64,000 nt of DNA from Vibrio fluvialis (GTDB lineage: Bacteria; Pseudomonadota; Gammaproteobacteria; Enterobacterales; Vibrionaceae), in the NCBI RefSeq assembly GCF_900460245.1, contig NZ_UHIP01000002.1, forward strand, positions 1,054,001-1,118,000, in the 5' to 3' direction. Both the position numbers and the translations under genes were made by a program. The notes below the pieces were generated by a model. The model worked only from the letters and a program-made list of their open reading frames with translations, was not told the DNA's origin and did no database searches. How positions within the stretch are numbered: the first letter of the stretch is position 1; each line of letters opens with the position of its first letter. Shown one piece after another: positions 1 to 9,341 of this stretch.

Positions 1-60
1 CAATGAGATAGCGCAAGTCACCGCATCCCCATAATGCTATTCATAACCAAGGAAGTTTGC

Positions 61-486
61 ATGAGTTTACAGCCGTTTCATTTGGCCATTCCGGTTTACG
101 ATGTTTCGCTTGCACGTCAGTTTTACAATCAGGTGTTTGGTCTGGAAGAGGGGCGCTCGGCTGAGAGCTGGGTCGATTTCAATTTCTTCGGTCATCAGTT
201 AGTGATTCACTACCACCCGAAAACGGCCGATCAGGAGCGGGCAGTGACCAACCCCGTCGATGGCCATGATGTGCCAGTGCCACACTTTGGTGTGGTTTTG
301 GCGTGGAACGATTGGGAAGCACTGGCAGAGCGGTTGAAATCGCATCAGGTCGAGTTCGTGATTGAGCCGTATATTCGCTTTCAGGGGCAGGTTGGTGAGC
401 AGGCCACGATGTTTTTCTTCGACCCGTGCGGCAACGCGTTGGAATTCAAAGCGTTCAAAGATATGAGTCAGCTGTTTGCTAAATAG
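61..486 (+). CDS. VOC (glyoxalase/dioxygenase) family protein
   Basis: A 141-residue single-domain protein of the vicinal oxygen chelate fold. The N-terminus ([17 protein letters not shown]) is the typical first beta-alpha unit, and the end ([15 protein letters not shown]) is the typical C-terminal strand with the metal-binding glutamate. His near residue 6 and Glu near 132 are plausible metal ligands. An in-frame ATG lies at 34, but the ATG at 61 has AAGGAAG six bases upstream, so 61 is preferred. Substrate cannot be told from sequence; members of this group are often annotated as glyoxalases or dioxygenases. A strong hairpin terminator follows. Family confident, function not. Confidence 0.85.
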   Translation: MSLQPFHLAIPVYDVSLARQFYNQVFGLEEGRSAESWVDFNFFGHQLVIHYHPKTADQERAVTNPVDGHDVPVPHFGVVLAWNDWEALAERLKSHQVEFVIEPYIRFQGQVGEQATMFFFDPCGNALEFKAFKDMSQLFAK

Positions 487-504
487 TTTTGCTCGCAACA
501 AACC

Positions 505-530
505 AAAAGCCGTGTGTTCACACGGCTTTT
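505..530 (+). terminator. Rho-independent terminator after the VOC gene
   Basis: Ten-base arms AAAAGCCGTG / CACGGCTTTT with a six-base loop. The 3' arm ends in TTTT and the 5' arm starts with AAAA, so it may work in both directions, also serving the convergent flavin monooxygenase gene. Confidence 0.75.
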
Positions 531-575
531 GACGTTGAATGCGGACGCCCCTCACACGGGGTGTGCCAGAAGCGT

Positions 576-1562
576 TTAGCGCAATTCCGCCAGCAGTTCG
601 TAAGAACGCAGCTTCTTCTGATGATCATAAATCATCGCATTGACCATGATCTCATCGGCGCCCGTGCGTTCAACCAGCTCTTCAATGCGGCGACGCACCG
701 TGTCCGGACTGCCGTGAATCGATTCACGAAGTTGACTTTCCACCTGACGCTGCTCATGCGGCAACCACAGTGGATCCATGCTCATCACCGGTGGCGGCAG
801 CTTGTCGCGCCCACCACGAATCATCTTGAGAAACTTCTGTTTCTCCGTCGTGCCCAGATACTGCGCCTGACGGTCGGTTTCCGCCACAATGATGTTCACC
901 CCAATCATGGCGTAAGGTTTATCGAGTTGCTCCGACGGGCGGAAGTGCTCGCGGTAAATCTCCAGCGCACGCAGCATCGCATCCGGTGCAAAGTGAGCCG
1001 CAAAAGCAAAAGGCAGTCCCTTAATACCGGCAAGGCGCGCGCTGTAAGTGCTTGACCCTAATAGCCACAAAGGCACCTTGGCATTGTTTCCCGGGAACGA
1101 ACGGACCGGCTGGTTATCAGAAATCGGCCCCATAAAAAACTGCAGCTCTTCCAGCAGTTCATCAAAATCAGGATCCATTCGCTCAGGATCGCGGCGCAGT
1201 GCATGCATCGTCGGATAATCGGTGCCCGGCGCGCGGCCAAGTCCCAAATCAATCCGGCCCGGATACAAGGCGTCCAGCGTGCCGAATTGTTCGGAAATAA
1301 TCAGCGGTGCATGGTTGGGCAACATAATGCCACCGGAGCCCAGGCGAATGGTGTCGGTTTGCGCGCCAATGTGGCTGAGCAGCACAGCAGTCGCGGCGCT
1401 GGCGATGTCTGGCATGTTGTGGTGTTCGGCCATCCAGAAACGTTGATAGCCAAGCTTTTCGGCGTGTTGAGCCAACGAAACGGACTGTTTAAATGTCTGA
1501 TGGAAATCAGAACCTTCTGAAACCGGAGCCAAATCCAGAATCGAAAACGGAGGTAAAGGCAT
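576..1562 (-). CDS. LLM-class flavin-dependent oxidoreductase (YhbW-like)
   Basis: A 328-residue luciferase-like monooxygenase. The N-terminal strand ([12 protein letters not shown]), the block [10 protein letters not shown] at about residues 42-51 and [13 protein letters not shown] near 75-87 are hallmarks of the bacterial luciferase-like TIM barrel that binds FMN. The whole sequence resembles the YhbW/MsnO8 subgroup found in many Gammaproteobacteria, whose substrates are unknown. It is divergently transcribed from a LysR-type gene 103 bp away, a classic arrangement for local regulation. The ATG start at the divergent end has only a weak ribosome site. Confidence 0.88.
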   Translation of the reverse strand: MPLPPFSILDLAPVSEGSDFHQTFKQSVSLAQHAEKLGYQRFWMAEHHNMPDIASAATAVLLSHIGAQTDTIRLGSGGIMLPNHAPLIISEQFGTLDALYPGRIDLGLGRAPGTDYPTMHALRRDPERMDPDFDELLEELQFFMGPISDNQPVRSFPGNNAKVPLWLLGSSTYSARLAGIKGLPFAFAAHFAPDAMLRALEIYREHFRPSEQLDKPYAMIGVNIIVAETDRQAQYLGTTEKQKFLKMIRGGRDKLPPPVMSMDPLWLPHEQRQVESQLRESIHGSPDTVRRRIEELVERTGADEIMVNAMIYDHQKKLRSYELLAELR

Positions 1563-1665
1563 GACGACTCATTCTTGTTATCAGTAATGGTGAGACTATG
1601 CCTGTTTCTTTAACTAAGATAAACTGCCTTCAAATCGATTCTATGTTGAATTCAGTTCTACAATT

Positions 1666-2577
1666 ATGCGTAAAGACGATCATTTCAGCGGCATCACAGC
1701 GTTTGTCTGCACCGCTCAGCACAAAACGTTTACCGCCGCTGCCGAGCGGCTCAACCTGACTAAATCCGCGGTGGCGAAAAGCGTATCGCGCTTGGAAGAG
1801 CGCCTTGGCGTCAAGCTGCTGCATCGTTCCACGCGCCAACTAACACTGACGCCGGAAGGGGAAGCGTACCTCAAAAGCTGCCTCGATATTCTGGGTCAGC
1901 TTGAGTGCGCTGAAGCGCTGTTGCAAGCCAAAGTCGACAAGCCATCGGGCAAGCTACGAATTGATCTCCCTGCTGCATTCGGGCGCAAAAAGGTGCTGCC
2001 TTTGCTATTGACTATGAGCGCGCAGTATCCGGAACTGTCGCTGGCAGTGACGTTCAACGAGCGCTTTGTTGATATCGTCGAAGAAGGGCTGGATGTGGTG
2101 GTGCGCATTGGTGAGTTGCAGGAAAGCAGCGGGCTGGTGGCGCGTCATCTGACGGTACAAAAAATGGTGATGTGTGCTGCGCCGGATTATGTGGCGCGCC
2201 GCGGCGTACCATCCAGTTTTGATGATCTGAAAAATCATGATTGCGTGGTGAGTTTAAAGCAGAATCAGCCGCTCTCGTGGGTAGTGAAAAACTGCGACGG
2301 CGAAACTGTGCGTTTTAAGCCGCCAGCGACCCATGAATTCAGTGACGGCGACGCGATACGTGAAGCCGTGATCGCAGGTTGCGGAATTTCGCAGTTGCCG
2401 CTGTGGCTGATTCGTGATGATTTGCAAGCGGGCCGATTGCAGGAGGTGTTGCCGGGCCATTGTGCAGGTTCATCGCCGATTCACGCAGTATGGCCGAAGA
2501 ACCGCCATTTATTGCCTAAAGTCCGCTTTGTGATTGATCAGCTGGTGGAGCTCGCGCAGCGAGGCCAATTCGATTAA
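1666..2577 (+). CDS. LysR-family transcriptional regulator
   Basis: 303 residues. An N-terminal winged helix-turn-helix (about residues 8-65, containing AAERLNLTKSAVAKSVSRLEERLGVKLLHRSTR) is followed by a LysR substrate-binding domain to the end (about 90-295). The protein belongs to the CrgA/YafC/DmlR-like branch that often sits divergently next to an oxidoreductase. It probably controls the divergent flavin monooxygenase; the short shared spacer supports that, but the ligand is unknown. Confidence 0.9.
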   Translation: MRKDDHFSGITAFVCTAQHKTFTAAAERLNLTKSAVAKSVSRLEERLGVKLLHRSTRQLTLTPEGEAYLKSCLDILGQLECAEALLQAKVDKPSGKLRIDLPAAFGRKKVLPLLLTMSAQYPELSLAVTFNERFVDIVEEGLDVVVRIGELQESSGLVARHLTVQKMVMCAAPDYVARRGVPSSFDDLKNHDCVVSLKQNQPLSWVVKNCDGETVRFKPPATHEFSDGDAIREAVIAGCGISQLPLWLIRDDLQAGRLQEVLPGHCAGSSPIHAVWPKNRHLLPKVRFVIDQLVELAQRGQFD

Positions 2578-2580
2578 ACA

Positions 2581-2708
2581 TATCCTCTGCCTAATTGAAG
2601 TTGCAGCGGTGTTGGCTTCACGACTTAACCCCAATCACATAGTTGATCTATGCTCATGGGGATTAAATCGCTCGCCGCCTACCTGCAACTCCAATTAGTT
2701 TGAGGATA
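2581..2708. repeat. Long imperfect palindromic repeat element
   Basis: Outer arms of 26 bases (2581-2606 and the reverse complement of 2683-2708) match at 22 positions. The interior continues the pairing: ACCCCAATCACATAG near 2627 pairs with CTATGCTCATGGGGAT near 2648 around a TTGAT apex. The whole 128-base unit can therefore fold into one cruciform or hairpin. It lies in a 328-base gap between the LysR gene and a small ORF. A diverged half-copy lies at about 5210-5241, which suggests a dispersed family. Nothing else was seen in this gap. Confidence 0.7.
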
Positions 2709-2905
2709 CATAATAATGAAAGGTGCAAATTAAATTCATTGAGGGTTCAACGTATTATTTTTAGTGATTGATGTTATCGATGAGTCTATTTATTAAACCG
2801 ATTTGACCCAAGTGACGCGAGGATTAATATGGATGAATTAAGTCTGTATTGATTCGGCTGACGGAAATAACTTTCCGTTGGTGAATCTATTATTGGGAGT
2901 CGATC

Positions 2906-3055
2906 ATGAATCATCATTTGAAAGAGAAACCGCGTTCAACGGCGATGGACCTGCTGTGGATGGGCGCCATCTGGACGGGCAGTGTGCTGACGCTGGGCGT
3001 TGTCGCCATAGGCTTTCGTGCCCTGATGTCTGCTGCTGGGATGAGTAGCCACTGA
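2906..3055 (+). CDS. Small single-pass membrane protein, unknown function
   Basis: A 49-codon ORF. ATG is preceded by GGGAG with six-base spacing, a strong ribosome site. The peptide has a basic N-terminal tail (residues 1-12, His, Lys, Arg rich), one hydrophobic helix (about residues 15-43, rich in Leu, Val, Gly and Trp) and a short polar tail ending SSH. A hairpin terminator follows about 50 bases downstream. I do not recognise the family. It lies near fdhD and the molybdoenzyme and bd oxidase genes, where small membrane subunits are common, but no direct link is visible. Confidence 0.6.
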   Translation: MNHHLKEKPRSTAMDLLWMGAIWTGSVLTLGVVAIGFRALMSAAGMSSH

Positions 3056-3105
3056 ATCGTTGGCAAACGAGATCTTAATGTTTCAATTGTGCGAGAAGAA
3101 ATAAG

Positions 3106-3136
3106 GCGAATGACGATGACGTTGTTCGCTTTTTTA
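3106..3136 (+). terminator. Terminator after the 49-codon ORF
   Basis: GCGAATGACG and CGTTGTTCGC pair at eight of ten positions around ATGA. The stem runs straight into seven T residues. Confidence 0.6.
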
Positions 3137-3153
3137 TTATCGGTCGTCAGGGT

Positions 3154-3199
3154 AAAAAAAGAGATAAATCATTCCGTCGGAAAAGGAATGATTTATCTC
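3154..3199 (-). terminator. Rho-independent terminator of fdhD
   Basis: A perfect 15-bp stem (GAGATAAATCATTCC and its complement, 3161-3175 with 3185-3199) and nine-base loop. Read on the minus strand, it is followed by seven T residues. It lies 115 bases past the fdhD stop. Confidence 0.8.
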
Positions 3200-3313
3200 A
3201 AGTCGTTGCGAAGAGGAACAACGTAAAAATACCCTTGTGACCCAAGGTGATTGGGGTATCAATTATCGAGAAAGTGAAAATAATCGCGGAGCACGTTGTC
3301 TCCGCAGTAGAAA

Positions 3314-4174
3314 TTAACGGTGCAGATCGACAATATTGCTGCTGACCAGGGCCGGGCTGTATAAGCGCGGTGCGCTGCCTTTTGGCAGGTGAATCAGGTT
3401 CAGATGATGGCGACGTGCCCATTGCACGGTCAGCGCCGTCGGCGCCGACAAAGTCACTAAGGTGGCAATTTTGGCGCGCACCGCTTTGTGAATCAGTTCC
3501 AGGCTGCAGCGACTGGTCATCACCACAAAACCGTGTTGTGGATTCACTTTGTCATTGACCATCGCACCAATCAATTTATCCAATGCGTTGTGGCGGCCAA
3601 TATCTTCGCGGCATAGTGTAATGTCGCCTCGTTCGTTGGCATACAAAGCCGCGTGCAACGCGCCACTATGACGGGCCAGAACCTGTGCTTGTTGAATACG
3701 ATCGCGCAATCCGTTGAACAGAACCGGGTTCGGCGGTGCAACAGGAGACAGCGGCGTTAATGATGGCAGCGCTTGATCCAGCGCTTCCACACCACAAATG
3801 CCACAACCGCTGGTGCCGGCCAGTTGGCGACGCTGGGTTTTTAGCGACCAGAAGGCGCGATTGGCGATGTCGACGGCGGCATGATGAGACTCTGCCCCCA
3901 TGCTCAATTGCACGTCATGGATTTCGCTGGCAGCCTCGACGATGCCGCTGCTGATGCTGAATCCTTTGACGAAATCTTCAAGGTTGCCGGGCGTCACCAT
4001 CATCACTGCGTGGCTGATGCCGTTGTAGCTGATCGACAACGCCGTTTCACTGGCCAGCGCATTTACGCCTTGGGTGTGTTCGGCATTCATTTCGACATAG
4101 CCATATTGATCAGGGGCGGGCGGCGCGAAATTCGCTTCAGCCAGTTCGGTCAGTTGAGTCACAGTGCACGTCAT
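3314..4174 (-). CDS. fdhD: Formate dehydrogenase accessory sulfurtransferase FdhD
   Basis: 286 residues. FdhD transfers sulfur from the cysteine desulfurase IscS to the bis-MGD molybdenum cofactor, which activates formate dehydrogenases. The motif SGCGICG carries the two conserved cysteines of the sulfur-transfer loop, and EDIGRHNALDKLIG is the family signature near residue 190. A longer reading frame exists upstream but overlaps the LysR gene. The ATG used here has GGGAG seven bases upstream and starts 14 bases after the LysR stop, so the two form an operon. Its likely client is the FdhF-like enzyme about 3 kb away. Confidence 0.95.
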   Translation of the reverse strand: MTCTVTQLTELAEANFAPPAPDQYGYVEMNAEHTQGVNALASETALSISYNGISHAVMMVTPGNLEDFVKGFSISSGIVEAASEIHDVQLSMGAESHHAAVDIANRAFWSLKTQRRQLAGTSGCGICGVEALDQALPSLTPLSPVAPPNPVLFNGLRDRIQQAQVLARHSGALHAALYANERGDITLCREDIGRHNALDKLIGAMVNDKVNPQHGFVVMTSRCSLELIHKAVRAKIATLVTLSAPTALTVQWARRHHLNLIHLPKGSAPRLYSPALVSSNIVDLHR

Positions 4175-4188
4175 GGTGATCTCCCGGT

Positions 4189-5091
4189 TTAATCCGACAC
4201 GTTGTGGTCGGCAGCAAAAATTTTCTGTGCTTTGGCAAAACAACGCTCAGCCAACGCGGAGCGCGGCTCGGTTTTGCGCATCAGTAAGCCGATGCGTGAA
4301 TGCACTTCGGCCTGTGCAATCGGAATCATGCGCAGGTGCTCGTTCATGGTCTCCATACCGCTGTTCAGTGGCATGATGGCGCAGCACAACCCGGCATGGA
4401 CCGCTTGCAGTAATTGAAAGGTGGAATCACTCTCCACCTGAATATGTGGCTCAATCCCCTTGCTGCTAAAGCTCATGTCAATCGACTGGCGGTAATGCAT
4501 CCCTTTGGTCAGCAAACCCAGCGGAATATGGCCGAGGCTTTCCCAATCCATTTGCGTGTCAGCAAATCCGAAATGACGGGTATCGTGCAGCAGCCCCATG
4601 CTGGTAGCCGCCAGTTCAATCACTTCAAAATGGGTGGTATCGACCTGATCGAGATAGCACAAGCCCAAATCCAACTGATTGCGGTTGAGGCCGTCAATCA
4701 CCTGTTCGGACGTCACCGAGCACAACTGATACCGCAGTTCAGGGTAGCGTTTTGACAGCGGTTCGAGCAGCGCCATGGGGTTCAGGCTCGCCAGCGGCAC
4801 CATGCCAAAACGCAGGCTGCCCACCAACTGGCCGCGGCAATTGGCTGCTTCTGCCTGTAATCCATCGTGGGCAGCGAGCACGCTGCGCGCCCAGGCCAGA
4901 ATGCGGTCGCCCGCTTCAGTAAACCCTTCAAAACGCTGACCGCGGTTAATCAGGGTCAGTTGCAGCTCATCTTCCAGATTGCGAATGCGCATCGACAAGG
5001 TGGGCTGCGTGATGTGACACATTGCAGCGGCTTGCCCAAAGTGTTGGGTTTCGTCGAGCGCAATGAGATATTTCAATTGCTTAATGTCCAT
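4189..5091 (-). CDS. LysR-family transcriptional regulator upstream of fdhD
   Basis: 300 residues. An N-terminal winged helix-turn-helix (about 1-60, with FGQAAAMCHITQPTLSMRIRNLEDEL) is followed by a LysR effector-binding domain (about 90-295). FGQAA and QPTLSMRIRNLE resemble OxyR/CynR-type regulators, but no redox cysteine pair could be placed. It is the first gene of a LysR-fdhD operon, so it may tie maturation of the formate dehydrogenase-like enzyme to a signal. The ligand is unknown. Confidence 0.88.
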   Translation of the reverse strand: MDIKQLKYLIALDETQHFGQAAAMCHITQPTLSMRIRNLEDELQLTLINRGQRFEGFTEAGDRILAWARSVLAAHDGLQAEAANCRGQLVGSLRFGMVPLASLNPMALLEPLSKRYPELRYQLCSVTSEQVIDGLNRNQLDLGLCYLDQVDTTHFEVIELAATSMGLLHDTRHFGFADTQMDWESLGHIPLGLLTKGMHYRQSIDMSFSSKGIEPHIQVESDSTFQLLQAVHAGLCCAIMPLNSGMETMNEHLRMIPIAQAEVHSRIGLLMRKTEPRSALAERCFAKAQKIFAADHNVSD

Positions 5092-5209
5092 AATGCTTCC
5101 TTAAGCGGCCGGTGTTTTTTTACTTGGGCGGCACGTTGTCGTGCTCGTATTGTTATTTGGCCACTTGTGTTGAGACTGACAGACTGAGTGTGCTCAGTAC
5201 TTATTATCT

Positions 5210-5241
5210 TATACCCGCCTGACTTGAAGTGGCAGCGGTGT
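5210..5241. repeat. Partial copy of the palindromic repeat
   Basis: This stretch resembles the left arm at 2580-2612; both share GAAGTNGCAGCGGTGT and a similar preceding TAT-CC-GCCT block. There is no matching right arm, so it looks like a decayed half unit. It sits between the LysR start and the bestrophin stop. Confidence 0.45.
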
Positions 5242-5280
5242 CCGCTGCGCCAAAGCCGTTGGGGGGGTCATACGTTGCGA

Positions 5281-6180
5281 CTAGTTGAGCACATAATCAA
5301 CCGGTTGCAAAATCGGTGGCAGCTCCGCCACGTTGAGCGCGTCCAAAACGTCACGTTCAATAATTCTGACCAGCGCATCCATTGGCAGATCGTTTTCATC
5401 ACGACCAAAGGGATCTTCCAGTTCGTCCCCAATCGCATCTAAACCAAAAAAGGTGTAGCTGACGATGGTGGTAAAAATCGGCGCAATCCAGCCCAGCGGT
5501 TCTGCCATCGCAAACGGCAACAACAAACAGAAAATGTAGTTGGTACGGTGAAAGAGCAAGGTGTACGGAAAGGGCAGTGGCGTGCTTTTAATGCGTTCAC
5601 ATGTCGCTTGTGCCTCCGACAGGCGTTGCAACCGCTCTTCCAGCATCACATAGCGCCACTCACTGATGCTGCCTGCTTTGGCGAGCTTGGAATAGCCGCG
5701 ACTGATATGGCGCAAAATTCCGTCGCTGACGTTGTGTCCGTATGTCTCTGCCCCTTGACTGAGCCAGTCTTTCGCAGCCAGATACTCGTCTTCGTTGCGT
5801 AGCCGAGCCGCCAACGCGTGGGTAAAACCGCACAGCTCTTTTAACAGCGACGTACGCAACGCTTCATCGTCAATCACTTCACTGGCGCGAGTAAATGAGC
5901 GCACTTCGGTAATCACGTGTCCCCACGCCTGACGACCTTCCCACCAACGTGAGTAACAGGCATTGTTACGAAAACTCATAAAGATGGACAGCGAAATACC
6001 CAACAAAGTAAACGGCGTGGCATTCACATGGGTAAAAAATGTCGGCAACATCCCTTCCACTAACACAATTAATGACGCCAGAGCGGTGATCATAAAACTG
6101 CGTTTAGCAATACGTTTTGCAATGGAACCTTTTAATGAAAATAAAATATTCGTTAAATTAGGTTTAGGATGAACGATCAT
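5281..6180 (-). CDS. Bestrophin-family (YneE/RFP-TM) membrane protein
   Basis: 299 residues. The family forms pentameric anion or cation channels in the inner membrane. Hydrophobic helices occur at about residues 28-50 and 55-75, then again near 205-250. The signature FRNNACYSRWWEGRQAWG (about 72-88) and the C-terminal block DAIGDELEDPFGRDENDLP are diagnostic. Length matches E. coli YneE (about 300). The ATG start has GGAAAA upstream. No neighbour shows an obvious functional link. Ion selectivity cannot be inferred. Confidence 0.92.
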   Translation of the reverse strand: MIVHPKPNLTNILFSLKGSIAKRIAKRSFMITALASLIVLVEGMLPTFFTHVNATPFTLLGISLSIFMSFRNNACYSRWWEGRQAWGHVITEVRSFTRASEVIDDEALRTSLLKELCGFTHALAARLRNEDEYLAAKDWLSQGAETYGHNVSDGILRHISRGYSKLAKAGSISEWRYVMLEERLQRLSEAQATCERIKSTPLPFPYTLLFHRTNYIFCLLLPFAMAEPLGWIAPIFTTIVSYTFFGLDAIGDELEDPFGRDENDLPMDALVRIIERDVLDALNVAELPPILQPVDYVLN

Positions 6181-6401
6181 GATTTTTCCATGAGTAATAG
6201 TTTTAACGTTACTTTAAGTAGAATATTATTATTGAAGTGTTCAATGGCGATAATATTCTATTTTAATCCTATTGATGATGCCGATTTAATGGCATCTGAC
6301 ATGCTTTTTAAAAACGCTATTTTTTCGACAGGTCTGATTCAGCACATTGACAAAAACGGATACAAAAACGGACTCGGTTGTGATTAAAATCTGCATGTTT
6401 C

Positions 6402-6415
6402 TTGATCTGAATCAA
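6402..6415 (+). promoter_or_regulatory. Perfect FNR-type box
   Basis: TTGAT-CTGA-ATCAA matches the FNR consensus TTGAT-N4-ATCAA at all ten positions. It lies in the 751-base gap between the bestrophin start and the FdhF-like gene, about 520 bases upstream of the latter. That suggests anaerobic control with a long leader, or a promoter that also faces left. A centrally placed CRP role is possible too. Confidence 0.55.
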
Positions 6416-6458
6416 GAATAAGATCGAAAACACCCCGGGTCAAATCAGTTGTTTTTAT

Positions 6459-6485
6459 CGCGTGATAGAGCGTTTCTATCACGCG
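6459..6485. other. Perfect 11-bp hairpin in the fdh leader region
   Basis: CGCGTGATAGA, loop GCGTT, TCTATCACGCG. No T run follows on the plus strand; GTTTTT precedes it, giving only a weak A-rich or T-poor tail on the minus strand. It could be an operator or an RNA stem. The remaining spacer to 6931 is AT-rich and shows no supported gene. Confidence 0.5.
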
Positions 6486-6931
6486 CAGCCCATGGGCGGT
6501 TCAGTGTTTGAAGTAAAAATAAGTGCCGAATTTAGAGTGGGTTACTCGAATTAATGCATCGGTGTGCTTATTCGGAATGTATGCGTCTGGAGCGTGAGTC
6601 GAGATTAAAAATAACGTCTGCCTTCATTTAAGAATGAATCAATAAATTACTTTTTGTGTGGTTATTTCTGCTTTGTCTGAGTGATAGATTTCGTCGATGA
6701 TTAATTCAATAAGTTCAATTGGACGGTCGTAAAAATAAGATTTACGCTCTAGGGAAATAAAAGGCACGACCAAAAATATCGTTGGTTGTGTTTAATTACA
6801 ACTCAATGAACCTTATTTATTTCGTGCATCTTTGTGCATCAATATAAGCACAAGTGGTCGAAATCATATTTGCCATCGCTCACCGGTAAATAACGCATCG
6901 TTCATTGAAATTCCTAGAGAGGAGTGTCGTC

Positions 6932-9256
6932 ATGAACCAAAAGGAACACATTAAAGAGTATCCCGGACCTGCAGCAGGCTGGGGCGCGCTCAAAGCGGTC
7001 ACCAAAAGCTGGTTAGGCAGTGAGAATGCGTTTCGTAACCTGAGAGCGATGTTGAAAACCAACCAGAACGGCGGCTTCGACTGTCCGGGATGTGCGTGGG
7101 GTGAATCGCCTGAAAACGGGATGGTGAATTTCTGCGAAAACGGCGCAAAAGCCGTCAACTGGGAATCCACCAGCCGTCTTGTGGATCCGGATTTCTTTGC
7201 CAAATACAGCGTTTCGGAACTGGCGAAACAAACCGATTACTGGCTGGAATATCAGGGCCGCCTGAGTCATCCGATGCGTTATGATTCTGAAACCGATCAC
7301 TACGTCGAAATCTCCTGGGATGATGCGTTTGCGATGGTCGGACGCCACCTCAACGCGCTGGCGTCTCCGGACGAAGCGGAATTTTACACCTCCGGTCGTG
7401 CCAGCAATGAGGCAGCGTACATTTATCAACTGTTTGTGCGAGCGTTTGGCACCAATAACTTTCCTGACTGTTCAAACATGTGCCACGAAGCCAGTGGGAT
7501 TGGCATGTCCGACACCATTGGTGTCGGCAAAGGGACAGTGGTATTTAAAGATTTGGAATTGGCGGATGCGATTTTTGTCATCGGCCAGAACCCGGGAACC
7601 AACCATCCGCGTATGCTTGAACCTTTGCGTGAAGCAGTCAAACGCGGCGCGCAGGTGATCTGTCTGAACCCGCTCAAAGAACGCGGTTTGGAACGCTTCC
7701 AACACCCACAACACCCGATCGAAATGTTGAGCAACGGCTCGGAGCCGACCAGCAGTGCTTATTTTCGCCCCGCTTTGGGCGGGGATATGGCCGTGTTCCG
7801 CGGTATGGCGAAGTTTCTGCTGCAATGGGAGCGCGAAGCGCAAGCATTGGGTGAAGCGCCGGTTTTCGACCACGATTTTATTCGCGAGCATACGACGGGC
7901 GTGGATGCTTACTTAAACGTTGTCGATCGCACCTCGTGGAAACACATCACTCAGCAATCGGGGTTGGGACTTGATGAAATCGAAGTGTTGGCGCGCATGT
8001 ATCGCCGTGCTGAACGCGTGGTGATGTGCTGGGCGATGGGGCTGACTCAGCACCGCCACTCTGTGCCGACCATTCAGGAAGTGGTGAATTTACAACTGCT
8101 GCGCGGGAACGTTGGCAAGCCGGGGGCAGGGCTGTCGCCGGTGCGTGGTCACAGTAACGTGCAGGGTGACCGCACCATGGGGATTGATGAACAACCGCCG
8201 GAATTTCTGTTGGATGCGCTGGAAAAACGCTTCCAATTCAAAGTGCCTCGCGAACATGGTCATAACGCTGTGCTTGCCATCAAGGCGATGGAAGAGAAGC
8301 GCGCCAAAGTGTTTATCGGCCTTGGTGGTAACTTTGCGCAAGCGACGCCGGATACACCACGTACTCATGATGCGCTGCGCAATTGTGAGCTGACCGTGCA
8401 CATCGCCACCAAACTGAACCGTTCACATCTGGTGACTGGTCGCGATGCGTTGATCCTGCCATGCCTTGGCCGTACTGAAATCGATATTCAGGCCAACGGC
8501 CCGCAGGGCGTAACGGTTGAAGATACCTTCAGCATGGTGCACCTCTCCTATGGTCAGCTCAAAGCGCGCTCGCCATCTCTGCGTTCTGAGCCTGCGATTC
8601 TGGCGGGGATTGCCAAAGCGACACTGGGTAATTTCCCAATCGACTGGGACTGGGCGATTGCTGATTACAGTCACATTCGTGATTTGATTGCTGACACCAT
8701 TCCCGGGTTTGAAAACTTCAACCAGCGTTTGCAACATCCGGGCGGTTTTTACTTGGGCAATACGGCGGCCCGTCGTGAATGGAATACCGCCAGCGGGAAA
8801 GCGCAGTTTGCTGCGCCAGCACTACCGGATCAACTGGTGAACGAAAACGTCATTCAACGCGGCGATGCGCCGGATCTGATCCTGCAAACCCTGCGTTCTC
8901 ACGATCAGTACAACACCACGTTGTATGGGCTGGATGACCGTTATCGCGGCGTGTTTGGCATGCGCGATGTGGTGTTCGTCAACGCAGAGGACATTCGTCG
9001 TCTGGGCTATGAACCGGGCGATAAAGTGGACTTGGTGACCTTGTGGGACGACGGGCTGGAGCGCCGTGTCACCGGTTTTGAACTGGTGGCGTATGACATG
9101 CCAACCGGGCAGGCCGCGGCGTATTACCCGGAAACCAATCCGCTGGTACCGCTCGACAGCTACGGCGATCGCACCTTTACGCCGACCTCCAAGTTTGTGG
9201 CCATCAAACTGGAAAAAGCCAAACCAAGCAGTGTGATTCCAACCACTGCACTGTAA
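6932..9256 (+). CDS. FdhF/YdeP-family molybdopterin oxidoreductase
   Basis: 774 residues. A bis-MGD oxidoreductase of the formate dehydrogenase H-like YdeP group. Near the N-terminus C51, C54 and C68 (CPGCAW then NFC) could bind an iron-sulfur cluster. NMCHEASG places C183 where FDH-H has its selenocysteine; no in-frame TGA is used. The molybdopterin dinucleotide-binding domain is C-terminal (about 640-760). No twin-arginine signal is seen, so it is likely cytoplasmic. ATG at 6932 follows AGAGAGGAG by seven bases. Nearby fdhD and the bd oxidase suggest an anaerobic or acid-stress electron route. YdeP is linked to acid resistance in E. coli; formate as substrate is unproven. Confidence 0.88.
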   Translation: MNQKEHIKEYPGPAAGWGALKAVTKSWLGSENAFRNLRAMLKTNQNGGFDCPGCAWGESPENGMVNFCENGAKAVNWESTSRLVDPDFFAKYSVSELAKQTDYWLEYQGRLSHPMRYDSETDHYVEISWDDAFAMVGRHLNALASPDEAEFYTSGRASNEAAYIYQLFVRAFGTNNFPDCSNMCHEASGIGMSDTIGVGKGTVVFKDLELADAIFVIGQNPGTNHPRMLEPLREAVKRGAQVICLNPLKERGLERFQHPQHPIEMLSNGSEPTSSAYFRPALGGDMAVFRGMAKFLLQWEREAQALGEAPVFDHDFIREHTTGVDAYLNVVDRTSWKHITQQSGLGLDEIEVLARMYRRAERVVMCWAMGLTQHRHSVPTIQEVVNLQLLRGNVGKPGAGLSPVRGHSNVQGDRTMGIDEQPPEFLLDALEKRFQFKVPREHGHNAVLAIKAMEEKRAKVFIGLGGNFAQATPDTPRTHDALRNCELTVHIATKLNRSHLVTGRDALILPCLGRTEIDIQANGPQGVTVEDTFSMVHLSYGQLKARSPSLRSEPAILAGIAKATLGNFPIDWDWAIADYSHIRDLIADTIPGFENFNQRLQHPGGFYLGNTAARREWNTASGKAQFAAPALPDQLVNENVIQRGDAPDLILQTLRSHDQYNTTLYGLDDRYRGVFGMRDVVFVNAEDIRRLGYEPGDKVDLVTLWDDGLERRVTGFELVAYDMPTGQAAAYYPETNPLVPLDSYGDRTFTPTSKFVAIKLEKAKPSSVIPTTAL

Positions 9257-9341
9257 TTCGGTTTACCTCTGTTTATCTCATTGGCCCTGCTTGGTGTTGT
9301 GCGGCAGGGTCAGCGACCTCTGAAAGATTAAGGATTCTGGT

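Noticed and set aside
6169..6387. 72-codon plus-strand ORF before the fdh leader
   Set aside because: No usable ribosome site, AT-biased composition and partial overlap with the bestrophin start; no recognisable protein pattern.
6932..9256. Selenocysteine in the FdhF-like enzyme
   Set aside because: No in-frame TGA is present; the aligned position is an ordinary cysteine codon.
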